Origin: Catellatospora sp. TT07R-123
Lineage (GTDB): Bacteria > Actinomycetota > Actinomycetes > Mycobacteriales > Micromonosporaceae
Length of the DNA stretch: 64,000 nucleotides
Assembly (NCBI RefSeq): GCF_018327705.1
Contig: NZ_BNEM01000002.1
Span: 1,488,001 to 1,552,000 of the forward strand
Direction: 5' to 3'
Under the pieces are notes generated by a model that did not search any database, had not been told where the DNA came from, and saw only the letters and a list, made by a program, of their open reading frames with translations. The translations under genes were made by a program, and so were the position numbers. This document shows, one piece after another, positions 1 through 8,244 of the stretch. Every line of letters starts with the position of its first letter. The stretch's first letter is position 1.

Positions 1-416
1 TGGAACTGTCCGGTCAGGACGACGGCGAACGCCCGGTCGTCCTGGGTGATCTGGTTGCACAGCTTCTCCTCGGCCGCCGGGGAGTCGTCGCTGGCCTCGT
101 AGCTGCGGTAGACGGCCTCCAGCCGCCGCCCGGCGATGCCGCCGTGGGCGTTGATCCAGGTCTGCAACGCCTTGACCTGCTCGGGCAGGTTCCCGGCGTC
201 GGCGGTGCGGAAGCCGGTGAAGGCGCTGGTCTTGCCCAGGTCCACGCCGACGAAGACGACCTTGACGGTGTCGTCGGTGACGCCGGGGCCGGTGCCGTCG
301 GCGGTGGCGGTGCCGGGTTGGTCGAGCGCGCCCGGCATGACCGCCGAGCAGCCGGTGAAGGCCAGGACGGCGGCCGCGGCGAGCGCGCCGAGCCGCAGGA
401 GCAGGGGTCGGTCCAC
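1..416 (-). CDS. ABC transporter substrate-binding lipoprotein (branched-chain amino acid type), partial
   Basis: The 5' part of a gene running off the left edge. I read a GTG start at 416, four bases after the stop of the upstream gene, so it is the fourth gene of the operon. Residues 1-23 are a lipoprotein signal with lipobox LAFTGC (Cys23 acylated). After a Gly/Thr/Asp linker, the mature part opens with DTVKVVFVGVDLGKTSAF and later LPEQVKALQTWINAHGGIAGRR, the usual opening of Peripla_BP_6 (LivJ-like) solute receptors, followed by DDSPAAEEKLCNQITQDD. By family it would sit on the outer face of the membrane and bind a small solute for an ABC importer. The ligand cannot be told, and no permease or ATPase is visible in the window. 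The linkage to a WxL-like operon is unusual. Confidence 0.85.
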   Translation of the reverse strand, partial: MDRPLLLRLGALAAAAVLAFTGCSAVMPGALDQPGTATADGTGPGVTDDTVKVVFVGVDLGKTSAFTGFRTADAGNLPEQVKALQTWINAHGGIAGRRLEAVYRSYEASDDSPAAEEKLCNQITQDDRAFAVVLTGQF

Positions 417-419
417 GGA

Positions 420-1493
420 TCACCCGTTTCGTGGTCGGGCCAGGTGCGCGTCGAGCGCGGCGAGGTCGACGACGGCGTCCGGCTGCGCCGGGGCGGCGTG
501 CAGCAGGCGGTCGAGGTCGGCGGGGTCGAGCTGCCCGGCGGCCAGGCGGCGCAGGCGCCCGGCGCCGGGAGCGTCGTCGAAGACGAGGTACGCCCGCAGC
601 GCGGGCAGCCGGACCACGGCGGGCAGCAGCACCTCGCCGGTGGCGGCCAGGGCGGGCAGCACGCGGGAGCGGCGGCGGCGCACCAGCCGGAGCACGCCGT
701 ACGCGATCATCGCCAGGCCGGCGACGTTCAGCGCGACCAGCCCCCACGGGTACGCCTGGTGCACCGCGCGCGCCTGGCCGAGGCCCCCCAGCTCGGCGGT
801 GACCGGGTATGCCCCGAACGCGGCGAACGGGATGGTCACCGGGATCTCGAAGGTACGGGTCTCCCCCGGGCGCAGCTGCCCGGTCGGCGGGGTGGGCACC
901 CCCTCGGCGCTGCGGCCGACCCGGACGACCAGCGGCGCCCCGTCCAGCGGCTGGCTGCCCGCGTTGCGCACGGTGTAGACGAGCGTGCGGCGCTGCGGGC
1001 CGCCGAACCACGCGGCGGCGGTGCCGCCGCCGGTCAGCCGCGCCTCGACCACCTCCAGCCGGGCCTGGACCCGGCCGGGCACCGGCGCCGGGCCGCTGGC
1101 GTGCCCGGTGAGCTCGATCGGCGCGTCGACGTGGCCGCCGCCGCTGCCGGGCCCGACCTCGGCCACGTGCACGACGCACGGGCACGGCCGGGGCGGGTCG
1201 CCGATGGTCAGCTCGACCGTGAACGTGCCGTCGGCGCGGGCCACGGTCGCCAGCGCGGCGCGCATGTCGCATGACGACGAGCCGGGCAGGGCCAGCTCGC
1301 CGCAGGTCACCAGCTGGAGGAGCGCGCCCTGCGGCCAGCCGGTCCCGGTGACGCGGACGCGGTCGCCCGCCTGCGCTCGCGCGGCGGCCAGGCTCACGTC
1401 CCGGCCCGGTTCGGCGGCGGCGGGGGCCGCGACGGCGAACACGCAGCACAGCGCGGCGGTCGCGGCGGCGGCACGGCGGTGCGGGCGGGTCAC
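420..1493 (-). CDS. Membrane-anchored protein with a neocarzinostatin-fold domain
   Basis: I take the GTG at 1493 as start rather than the upstream ATG at 1592: it overlaps the previous gene's TGA in a GTGA junction (translational coupling) and is followed at once by a signal peptide (TAALCCVFAVAAPAAA). The product is 357 aa. Residues about 25-105 have the layout of neocarzinostatin apoprotein domains: VSLAAARAQAGDRVRVTGTG, CGELALPGSSSCDMRAALA with paired Cys, then CPCVVHVAEVG. A second beta-rich part follows (DGAPLVVRVGRSAEGVPT, PGETRTFEIPVTIPF), then a membrane helix (ALNVAGLAMIAYGVLRLV) and a basic cytosolic tail. Many actinobacteria carry such domains in surface proteins without any enediyne link, and no enediyne genes are seen here. 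Its function is probably structural or adhesive, within the WxL-like operon. Confidence 0.8.
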   Translation of the reverse strand: MTRPHRRAAAATAALCCVFAVAAPAAAEPGRDVSLAAARAQAGDRVRVTGTGWPQGALLQLVTCGELALPGSSSCDMRAALATVARADGTFTVELTIGDPPRPCPCVVHVAEVGPGSGGGHVDAPIELTGHASGPAPVPGRVQARLEVVEARLTGGGTAAAWFGGPQRRTLVYTVRNAGSQPLDGAPLVVRVGRSAEGVPTPPTGQLRPGETRTFEIPVTIPFAAFGAYPVTAELGGLGQARAVHQAYPWGLVALNVAGLAMIAYGVLRLVRRRRSRVLPALAATGEVLLPAVVRLPALRAYLVFDDAPGAGRLRRLAAGQLDPADLDRLLHAAPAQPDAVVDLAALDAHLARPRNG

Positions 1494-2440
1494 GACAGGC
1501 TCCGCGGGCGGTGCTGGCGGGCCCGGCGTCGGCGGCGGACCAGGACGGTCGCGGCCGCGATGAGCAGCGCGGCGGCGGCGAGCAGCTGCCATACGCCGGT
1601 GACGGTGGTGGTGGCGGTGGTGGCGCGTACGCCGCCGTCGGCGGTGACCGTGACGGTGGTGGACACCACGTCCACGAGCCAGGCGCCGCGCAGCGCCGTG
1701 CGCAGCGAGGTCTGCGCGCCGGGGACCAGGTCCAGCCGGGGCACGGCACCTGCGGTGACGGCGTGTCCGAACAGGCCGGACGAGGTGACGGTGATCGTCG
1801 GGGCCAGGTGCAGGTTGCCGCTGTTGGTGACGGTGTAGGAGATCTCGTGCCGGTCGGCGGCGGCGGCGCCGACGGTCAGCCCCGGGGTGGCGGGGCCGCT
1901 GACGCGCAGGTAGAGGCGCGCGGCGACGGCCTGCCGTACGGCGACGGCCGTTCCGCCGCTGCCGAGCTGCCCGCTCGGGGCGGCCTCGGCCACGACGATG
2001 CCGCCCACGTGGTCGCCGGGGCCCGCGTTGGCGGGCACCGCGACGGTGAACGGGATGTCGGCCTGGCGCCGGGCGGGCACGACGAGGTCGGTGACGCCGG
2101 TGCTGGTCCAGGCGCCGATGCCGTGCTGCGGCTGGGTGGGCTCGCGCAGGCCGAAGCCGCCGTCGGCGGCGGTGTTGTACGCGTCGGCGCCGTACACGCG
2201 CAGGGTGAGCGCGGCGTCGGTGAGGTTGGTGACCCGCACCGAGTCCAGCACGGTCTGGCCGGGCGGCGACTCCAGGAAGAAGTACTGCCGCGCGACCGGC
2301 CCCGGATTCTTCGGCGGGGTGGGCACCACCGCCCAGCGGCCGTTGCCCGCGGCGGCGGCGGGCGCAGCGGCGACGGCCGTCAGGGCCGCGGCCAGCAGCA
2401 GAGCCGCCAGCACGGCGGTGGTACGGGCCAGCGTGGTCAT
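1490..2440 (-). CDS. DUF916-like (WxL-interacting-protein-like) membrane protein
   Basis: A 316-aa protein with an ATG at 2440 preceded by GGGAGCC. It has a signal peptide (1-31), an extracellular region and a C-terminal membrane helix (about 283-303) ending in a run of arginines. The first extracellular part (WAVVPTPPKNPGPVARQYFF, then TVLDSVRVTNLTDAALTLRVYGADAYNT, IPFTVAVPANAGPGDHVGGIV) matches the layout of the DUF916/WxLIP peptidoglycan-binding domain that accompanies WxL surface proteins in Firmicutes. A second immunoglobulin-like domain follows (ISYTVTNSGNLHLAPTITVT). Inference: it anchors the product of the upstream gene (2562-4217) to the envelope. Its stop overlaps the next start by GTGA, so the two are translated together. 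Confidence 0.85.
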   Translation of the reverse strand: MTTLARTTAVLAALLLAAALTAVAAAPAAAAGNGRWAVVPTPPKNPGPVARQYFFLESPPGQTVLDSVRVTNLTDAALTLRVYGADAYNTAADGGFGLREPTQPQHGIGAWTSTGVTDLVVPARRQADIPFTVAVPANAGPGDHVGGIVVAEAAPSGQLGSGGTAVAVRQAVAARLYLRVSGPATPGLTVGAAAADRHEISYTVTNSGNLHLAPTITVTSSGLFGHAVTAGAVPRLDLVPGAQTSLRTALRGAWLVDVVSTTVTVTADGGVRATTATTTVTGVWQLLAAAALLIAAATVLVRRRRRARQHRPRSLS

Positions 2441-2561
2441 CGAGCGGCTCCCCGATGTTTGAATGGATCAGGAATCAACACGCGGTCCGGGGCCGATGCG
2501 GCCCGCCCGCGTCCGCGATCGGCCGGTGGGGACGGATAGCGCCCGCCCCCACCGGTCCCGG

Positions 2562-4217
2562 TCAGCTCAGCGTGAGCGTGAGCGTCGCGGAGTACGAACC
2601 GGCCAGCTGGTTGGCGGGCACGGTCAGAGCGAGCGCCGCGGAGGCGGTGAAACTGCCGCCGGTGCCTGCCGCGTCGGCCGGGGCCGAGCACAGCGTGGCG
2701 CCGTCGACGGGGCCTGCCGAACCCGCGACCGCGGTCACGGCGTTGGTCGCGCCGGCGGTGCCGGTGCAGGCAGGCGTCCAGGTCAGGTTCGCCTTCGGGA
2801 TGGTGCCGCCGGGGGTGCCGGTGAAGTCGGTGACCGTACCGACCAGGCTCCAGCCGAAGGTGCTGCCGCGGTAGTCCGTCACCGTGATCGGCGCCAGGGC
2901 GCCGGTGCCGGTGTGGACGGTGCCGTCGAGCGTGACGCCCGACAGCGCGATGTTGCCGCTGCCCGCCGCGCGGGCCATCGCGAGGTTGCCCGCGGTGACG
3001 GTCTGCGACAGGTTGTAGGTCAGCGCGCACGACCCGGTCGCCGCGTTCCCGGTCTTGGCGACGCAGGAGTCGGCCGAGGCCGCCCACGACGCGACCGCGA
3101 ACAGGGTGCCCGGACCGACCCCCGACGACGCCCCGAGGTACGCGGTGGCGGCGGCGTTGACGGTGTACGTGGCGCTGATGCCGCCGGTCGCCGACGCGGT
3201 CACGCCCACGGGGGCGTCAGCGGTCGGGTTGGGCGGCGGCGGTCCGGTCAGCGCCTGGTAGCCGCGGATCGCGACGGCGCTGCCGGGGTTCCAGTTCGTG
3301 CCGGTCACCGCGACCGAGGTGCCCGCGCCGCCGCCACCGGGAGTGATGGCGATGGTCGGGGTGCCCAGGACGGTGATCGGCGTGACCACGGTGTTGACAC
3401 CGTCGGTGACCGCGAGGGTGCGGGCACCGGTGGTGGCACCGGCCGGGACGGTCAGGGTGCCGGTGCCGGCTCCCGTCGCGTCCGTGCTGCCCGTGCCCGA
3501 GCCCTCGCCGGTGCCCGCCCCGGCCGCGTCCTTGAGCGACGCGGACAGCGTGGCACCGGGCGCGAGGCCCGAGACCGTGTAGCTGACGGTGTTGCCGGCC
3601 CGGGCGTGGGTGGTGACCGTCTGCCCGGACACCGCCGTGGTGTGCACCGCCCCGTCGAAGACGGTGAACGGCTCGGCGATGCTGGTCGCCAGCGGCGCGG
3701 CCTTCTGGTCGCGGTCGCCCGCGGCCGAGCAGTACGTGGCCGCGGTGCTGTTGGCGAACTTGATCTGGCTGACCGTGGCGGTGGCGGCGCCGGCCGCTCC
3801 GGCGACGAAGGTGCCCGTCGCCGTGATCGGACCGAGCGGGACGTAGGGGTCCTTCGCCGCCGCCGGGTAGCCGGCCAGGTTCAGGTTCACCGAACCCGAC
3901 TGCGACCCGCCGAGCGTGATCTTCACGATCACCGGCACGTCGCCCGGGTTCAGCGGGGCGGGCCCGTTGGTGACACCTGCCGCAGCGGTGAAGGTGACCG
4001 TGACGGTCTGGCCCGGGGCCGGCGTGGCCGGCGACAGGGTCAGCCCGTACGTGTCACTCCACGTGCTGGGCGAGCTGCCCGTGCCCGTGTCGCCGAAGTA
4101 CAGGCGGCAGCCCAGCGAGGCCGCCGTCGGGCCGTACGCCTGTGCGGGTGTGCTGCCCAGGCCGAGCGCGGCGACGACCACGAGAGTGCTGGTGAGGATC
4201 GCCGGTTTCCTTCGCAT
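2562..4217 (-). CDS. Secreted WxL-like surface protein with IPT/TIG-type domain
   Basis: First gene of the minus-strand operon. The ATG at 4217 is chosen over the upstream 4265 start because it follows a strong GGAGGGAGG ribosome site and begins the signal peptide MRRKPAILTSTLVVVAALGLGSTPAQA. The product is 551 aa. The middle region (about residues 255-300, GTPTIAITPGGGGAGTSVAV) resembles an IPT/TIG immunoglobulin-like repeat. The last 110 residues look like a WxL domain: ITVTDYRGSTFGWSLVGTV holds a W-S-L motif (Trp456) after the conserved D-x-R-G, and the chain ends GSYSATLTLTLS, where Firmicutes proteins have the second WxL strand (here TLTL, without Trp). By family it is non-covalently attached to the cell wall. 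Its partner is probably the DUF916-like product next door. Confidence 0.75.
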   Translation of the reverse strand: MRRKPAILTSTLVVVAALGLGSTPAQAYGPTAASLGCRLYFGDTGTGSSPSTWSDTYGLTLSPATPAPGQTVTVTFTAAAGVTNGPAPLNPGDVPVIVKITLGGSQSGSVNLNLAGYPAAAKDPYVPLGPITATGTFVAGAAGAATATVSQIKFANSTAATYCSAAGDRDQKAAPLATSIAEPFTVFDGAVHTTAVSGQTVTTHARAGNTVSYTVSGLAPGATLSASLKDAAGAGTGEGSGTGSTDATGAGTGTLTVPAGATTGARTLAVTDGVNTVVTPITVLGTPTIAITPGGGGAGTSVAVTGTNWNPGSAVAIRGYQALTGPPPPNPTADAPVGVTASATGGISATYTVNAAATAYLGASSGVGPGTLFAVASWAASADSCVAKTGNAATGSCALTYNLSQTVTAGNLAMARAAGSGNIALSGVTLDGTVHTGTGALAPITVTDYRGSTFGWSLVGTVTDFTGTPGGTIPKANLTWTPACTGTAGATNAVTAVAGSAGPVDGATLCSAPADAAGTGGSFTASAALALTVPANQLAGSYSATLTLTLS

Positions 4218-4297
4218 GGAACCTCCCTCCTTCGAGTGTTTCGCTAGATGAAACGTCGTTCTCATCTGCGATACGACAATGAAGGCAGGGCGGAGCC

Positions 4298-4331
4298 GGG
4301 GTTGTCAACCGGTCGAACCGGGGGTTGTCAA
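4298..4331 (-). promoter_or_regulatory. Direct repeat upstream of the WxL-like operon
   Basis: GGGGTTGTCAA occurs at 4298-4308 and again at 4321-4331 (23-bp period, on one face of the helix); on the minus strand each reads TTGACAACCCC, so each can supply a TTGACA -35 box. An inverted repeat GTTTC/GAAAC at 4238-4254 lies closer to the start codon. I found no convincing -10 box, so this is a candidate regulator site or tandem -35 region only. Confidence 0.4.
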
Positions 4332-4340
4332 ACAGCAAGC

Positions 4341-4375
4341 GGCGGGCCGACCCCGTGACCAGGGGTCGGCCCGCC
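4341..4375 (-). terminator. Hairpin after the alpha/beta hydrolase gene
   Basis: A perfect 14-bp stem, GGCGGGCCGACCCC (4341-4354) with GGGGTCGGCCCGCC (4362-4375) and a 7-nt loop, about 70 bp downstream of the hydrolase stop. The T-tract is weak, as is usual in high-GC actinobacteria. It separates the hydrolase from the WxL operon promoter. Confidence 0.65.
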
Positions 4376-4442
4376 AAAATTTCCTTACGAGAAACAGTGT
4401 TCCCTTGAACGGAACACCGGGATCGCCCTCGGGCGGCCTCGG

Positions 4443-5270
4443 TCAGCCCTTCAGGAAGGCGAGCAGGTCGGCGTTGAACTCGTCCTGGTGCGTGGCCGTC
4501 AGACCGTGCGGGGCGCCCTTGTACACGTGCAGGGTGCAGTCCTTGATGAGCTTCGACGACTTGTTCGCCGAGGCCACGATCGGGACGATCTGGTCGTCGT
4601 CGCCGTGGATGATCAACGTCGGCACGTCGATCTTCTTGCAGTCCTCGGTGAGGTCGGTCTCGGAGAACGCCTTGATGCAGTCGTAGGCGCCCTTGAACCC
4701 GACCGTCATGCCCATCAGCCAGAACGCGTCCCGTACCCCCTTGCTGACCTTCGCGCCGTCGCGGTTCGCACCGTAGAACGGGGCGCTGAGGTCCTGCCAG
4801 AACTGCGACCGGTCCCGCTCGACGCTCTCGCGCAGGCCGTCGAAGACGCTGCGGGGCAGGCCCTCGGGGTTGGCGTCGGTCTGGAGCATCAGCGGCGGGA
4901 TCGCGCCCACCAGCACGGCCTTGGCCACCCGGTCGGTGCCGTGGCGGCCCATGTAGCGGGTGATCTCGCCGCCGCCGGTGGAATGTCCGACCAGGACGAT
5001 GTCGCGCAGGTCCAGCTTCTCGATGACGGCGGCCAGGTCGTCGGCGTACGTGTTCAGGTCGTTGCCCTCCCACGGCTGGCTGGAGCGGCCGTGGCCGCGC
5101 CGGTCGTGGGCGATGGCGCGGAAGCCGTTGGAGACGACGTACCACATCTGGTCGTCCCAGGCGTCGGCGGTGAGCGGCCAGCCGTGGCTGAACACGACGG
5201 GCTGCCCGGTGCCCCAGTCCTTGTAGAAGATCTGGGTCCCGTCCTTGGTGCTGACCATGCCGGTGCTCAT
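4443..5270 (-). CDS. Alpha/beta hydrolase of the non-haem chloroperoxidase/perhydrolase family
   Basis: 275 aa from the ATG at 5270, preceded by GGAG at normal spacing; an in-frame ATG at 5372 has no such site. It opens with the family signature [20 protein letters not shown]. The nucleophile elbow is VGHSTGGG (Ser97), the acid lies in [11 protein letters not shown] (about Asp224-226) and the base in KGAPHGL (His255). Length and spacing match cofactor-free bacterial haloperoxidases, which are serine hydrolases that also perform perhydrolysis in vitro. The physiological substrate is unknown. No signal peptide, so cytosolic. Transcribed alone, with a hairpin downstream at 4341-4375. Confidence 0.9.
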   Translation of the reverse strand: MSTGMVSTKDGTQIFYKDWGTGQPVVFSHGWPLTADAWDDQMWYVVSNGFRAIAHDRRGHGRSSQPWEGNDLNTYADDLAAVIEKLDLRDIVLVGHSTGGGEITRYMGRHGTDRVAKAVLVGAIPPLMLQTDANPEGLPRSVFDGLRESVERDRSQFWQDLSAPFYGANRDGAKVSKGVRDAFWLMGMTVGFKGAYDCIKAFSETDLTEDCKKIDVPTLIIHGDDDQIVPIVASANKSSKLIKDCTLHVYKGAPHGLTATHQDEFNADLLAFLKG

Positions 5271-5489
5271 GTGCGACTCCCATGCTGTCGACGCCCGCGC
5301 GCGGGCGGGGTGGCGTCGGGGGTGTCGCGGCACGGCATCGGGCCGCCTTCCCGAAGCTAGCATCAGGGGCATATCGCACTTACCGGTTCTGCGGAGTCGG
5401 CAGCTTACCGCCTCAATCAGCCACTTTCGCCTGTTTTCGGGTTATCACACCCTGCTGTCACGCTCGCGCGCGGGCCACGTCCGCTCCCG

Positions 5490-6581
5490 TCAGGCCGGCT
5501 GCGCCGCCATCAGGTCGGTCTCGCGGGCCACGCCGATGCGGCCGAACCAGGCGGCCGCCTGCTCCGGCGACAGCTCCCCGTCGAGCGTCAGCACCGGGAC
5601 CATGTGCCGGTACACCCGGCCCGCCAGCCAGAGGTACCGCCCGCGGGGCGGATGCAGCACGAGCACCCGCACGCCCTCGGTCGGCTCGATGTCGGCGGGA
5701 ACGCCCTCCGGGTAGACGTACTCCCCGGTCCCGTCGAACAGGCGGAAGCGCCGCACGACGGCGTCGGCGGACGGCACCTTCTGCTCGCCGGTGGTGGCCG
5801 CGGCCAGCCAGGCGGGCTCGACCGGCCCGACGTGCGGCAGCGCGGGCCCGTCCGGGCCGCCGAGCCGGTCGGCCAGCAGCGTGTGCAGCTGGAAGTTGTC
5901 GCCGACCCCGCTCATGGTCAACCGGAACCCGCGCCCGGTGAGCCGGTCGAGCACGATCAGCGGCTCGTCGTCGAGCACCCGGCAGAGCCCGTGCACCCAG
6001 TGCGCCCGCGACAGGTGCTCGGCCAGCGGCTCGGCGGCCGCGCTCAGCCGCCGCCGGTCCGACGCGGCCATCCCCCGGCGGAAGTCGGCCCGGCCCAGCA
6101 CCGTGATCGCGCATTTGAGCCAGTCGACCACGTCGAACCAGGCCGACACCGCCATCACGGCGTCCTCGTCGGACAGGTTCGTCCGCCGCGACTTGCGTAC
6201 CAGACGGCGCAGCACCTTGTCCTGATCGTCTTTGTCGCGATCGGGCAGCGCCCGGCCGCGCGTGGCCGACTCCCACGCCCCGCGGAACACCTCGGCCGTC
6301 TCCAGCGCCTCGGCCGCCCGGCGCGGCAGCGCCTCCACCAGCGGCAGGGGCGAGCCACCCCACTCCACGCACGCCCCGGCCAGCACCGCCAGCCTGGCGT
6401 AGGCGCCGCCGATGTCCGGCAGCAGCACCGCGAGCTCGCCGATCACGCGGGTGAGCTCGCCCGGAGACAGCTCACGGGCCTGCCGAACGAGCTCGCTCAA
6501 CCCGTCGGCGAAAGCATCCAGGTCGTGGGCGCGCATGACCCGTTCGATCTCGTCGATCCGGGATTTCAGCGGCGACAGCAC
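5490..6581 (-). CDS. Uncharacterised 363-aa protein
   Basis: A GTG start at 6581 and a continuous frame with good actinobacterial codon bias. There is no signal peptide or membrane helix. The N-terminal third is helical and acidic (SRIDEIERVMRAHDLDAFADGL, cut by basic patches). The middle has a basic-to-acidic stretch (DRDKDDQDKVLRRLVRKSRR), and the C-terminal part is beta-rich with Trp/Tyr (RGRYLWLAGRVYRHMVPVL). I do not recognise a family. Divergent from the next gene (72 bp apart), so the two may share a control region. No function is proposed. Confidence 0.7.
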   Translation of the reverse strand: MLSPLKSRIDEIERVMRAHDLDAFADGLSELVRQARELSPGELTRVIGELAVLLPDIGGAYARLAVLAGACVEWGGSPLPLVEALPRRAAEALETAEVFRGAWESATRGRALPDRDKDDQDKVLRRLVRKSRRTNLSDEDAVMAVSAWFDVVDWLKCAITVLGRADFRRGMAASDRRRLSAAAEPLAEHLSRAHWVHGLCRVLDDEPLIVLDRLTGRGFRLTMSGVGDNFQLHTLLADRLGGPDGPALPHVGPVEPAWLAAATTGEQKVPSADAVVRRFRLFDGTGEYVYPEGVPADIEPTEGVRVLVLHPPRGRYLWLAGRVYRHMVPVLTLDGELSPEQAAAWFGRIGVARETDLMAAQPA

Positions 6582-6653
6582 AGTCGGAGAACGTAACGAT
6601 CACCCCGCGCACTGTCCAGCCCGGTTGTCACACCCGGACGGCAGGATCGGCCC

Positions 6654-7253
6654 GTGACCGCATCGCAGGCCGTACCACCGGGCAATGTGCACGTCGCGAG
6701 CGCGCGCCTGGCGGCGGCGACGCTGGCCCGCCGGTTTCCCGACGCGACCATCGTGAACGTCACCTCGCGCGGGGAGCAGCCGTGGGTTCGGCTGAGCCCG
6801 TTCTACCCGCACGGCGGCATCCCGGTCCCGTTCACGCCGGGCGTGACCAGCATGTCCGTGGAGGGGGTCTGGCAGGCGCTCAAGGTCCTCGACGACGCCG
6901 ACGTCGACCCGGCGAAGCTCGCCGTGGCCGCGATGCGGGGCATCAAGCGAGCCCCGCACCGGGGCGGCACGGTCCGCGGGCACCGGCGCGGCCTGCACGG
7001 CACCGAGCTGCTGGCGTACGAGCAGGCCCGCCGGGAGATCTACCTGCCGACCTACCTGTTCCAGCTCGAACACCGGGCCGCCGACGAGGTCGCGCGGTTG
7101 CGCGACCTCGCCCTGGCCGGCCCGGTGGTCCTGCTCGACTACACCGTCAACGGCGACGTCACCGACCTGTCGGTGCCGCTGTCGCACGCCGCGCTGATCG
7201 CCGCGCACCTGACCGGCACCTGGCCGCAGGACGCGGTGCCTACCGCCGGGTGA
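6654..7253 (+). CDS. Uncharacterised 199-aa protein
   Basis: A GTG start at 6654 begins TASQAVPPGNVHVASARLAA. The protein has no signal or membrane segments. It looks enzyme-like but is unrecognised: the segments TIVNVTSRGEQPWVRLSPFY, GGIPVPFTPG and VEGVWQALKVLDDADVD are well-ordered mixed alpha/beta. A basic, His-rich stretch (KRAPHRGGTVRGHRRGLHG) at about 102-120 precedes a helical region (ELLAYEQARREIYLPTYLFQL). Its 3' end overlaps the convergent MerR gene by 14 bp. Conserved-looking, but I cannot name a function. Confidence 0.7.
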   Translation: MTASQAVPPGNVHVASARLAAATLARRFPDATIVNVTSRGEQPWVRLSPFYPHGGIPVPFTPGVTSMSVEGVWQALKVLDDADVDPAKLAVAAMRGIKRAPHRGGTVRGHRRGLHGTELLAYEQARREIYLPTYLFQLEHRAADEVARLRDLALAGPVVLLDYTVNGDVTDLSVPLSHAALIAAHLTGTWPQDAVPTAG

Positions 7254-8178
7254 CCGCGCGCAGCGCCGCGACGAACCAGGCGAACACCGGCGCCATGCTC
7301 GGCTGCACGGGCCATCCGTTGACGACCGCCAGCAGCCGCCAGTAGCGCTCGGCCCGGGGATCGGCCCCGGCCTCCACCCGGTCGAGCATCCAGTCGCGCA
7401 GCGCCGCGTCGTCGGCCCGCCCGAACGCCCGCGCGTAGCGGGCGGCCAGCTCATCGACGATCGGCACCGCCGTCGCGGAGTCCGGGGCGATCCCGGCTTC
7501 GGCGGCCCGTCCGACCGTGTCGCAGACCTGCTGGGTCAGCTCGTGGTGCAGCCCGGTGGTGTCGCCCTGCGCCCGGTCGTCGGCCTGGTGGCGGGCCATC
7601 CGGCGCACCGCGGCGCGGAAGTCCGGGTCCTGGACGAGTTCGGCCAACTCCACCCAGGCTTCCACCTGCTCGGGCTCGGGGTCGTCGGGCAGCTCCGGCA
7701 TCGCCGAACGCAGCAGCTCCACGAACTCCGGGTTGGCGTCCACGCCGCCGAAGGTGTCGTCGATGAAGTCCGCGATGAGCCGGCGGCGCTGCTCGTCGGA
7801 GAGTTTCGCGAGTCTGTGCATGAGGGTCGTCTCCTCGGTGGTGGAGCCCCGCTTCGCCACCGCCCGCAGCACCGCGCGCCGCAGCCGCAGGGTGCGGATC
7901 TGCACCTCCAGGGCGTCGGCGTGCGCTGCCGCGAGCTGCGCCACCGTGACCTCGCGCGCCATGACCTGCCGGATGGCGGCCAGGTCCAGACCCAGTTCGC
8001 GCAGTGTCCGCACCAGGTCCAGCCGCGCGAGGGCGCCGATGTCGTAGAGCCGGTAGCCCGCAGGGCTGCGGTCGGTCGACGGCACGATCCCGGTGTCGGA
8101 GTAGAACCGGATGGTCTTGACCGTCAGCCCGGTCCGCCGGGCCAGCGCCCCGATCGTGAGGAGCGTGTCGTCGTTCAT
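7240..8178 (-). CDS. MerR-family transcriptional regulator
   Basis: 312 aa with an ATG at 8178. Residues 7-75 are a MerR winged helix: LLTIGALARRTGLTVKTIRF, YSDTGIVPSTDRSPAGYRLYD, then LVRTLRELGLDLAAIRQVM. A coiled-coil dimerisation helix follows (about 76-115, EVQIRTLRLRRAVLRAVAKR). The 190-residue C-terminal part is mostly helical, without the TipA ligand-binding signature or metal-binding cysteines, so the effector is unknown. A promoter with the 19-bp spacer typical of MerR targets lies directly upstream (8185-8215), which points to autoregulation and probably a leaderless mRNA. The divergent nucleotidyltransferase gene starts 66 bp away and may be a second target. Confidence 0.9.
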   Translation of the reverse strand: MNDDTLLTIGALARRTGLTVKTIRFYSDTGIVPSTDRSPAGYRLYDIGALARLDLVRTLRELGLDLAAIRQVMAREVTVAQLAAAHADALEVQIRTLRLRRAVLRAVAKRGSTTEETTLMHRLAKLSDEQRRRLIADFIDDTFGGVDANPEFVELLRSAMPELPDDPEPEQVEAWVELAELVQDPDFRAAVRRMARHQADDRAQGDTTGLHHELTQQVCDTVGRAAEAGIAPDSATAVPIVDELAARYARAFGRADDAALRDWMLDRVEAGADPRAERYWRLLAVVNGWPVQPSMAPVFAWFVAALRAVTRR

Positions 8179-8184
8179 GCCACC

Positions 8185-8215
8185 ACCCTGCCGTCTCCCC
8201 CTGCTGGAGACTCAA
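8185..8215 (-). promoter_or_regulatory. MerR-type promoter with 19-bp spacer and internal dyad
   Basis: On the minus strand a -35 TTGAGT (8210-8215) and a -10 CAGGGT (8185-8190) are separated by exactly 19 bp, the overlong spacer that MerR regulators correct by twisting DNA. The dyad GTCTCC/GGAGAC (8193-8198, 8206-8211) lies across the spacer. Transcription would begin near 8178, the A of the MerR start codon, so a leaderless transcript is predicted. Confidence 0.75.
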
Positions 8216-8244
8216 GCCCGAAAGCGCCGCGCTACAGTCGCCTG

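Noticed and set aside
420-1493. Enediyne (neocarzinostatin) biosynthesis or self-resistance
   Set aside because: Only the apoprotein-like fold is present, fused to a membrane helix; no polyketide or other cluster genes are nearby.
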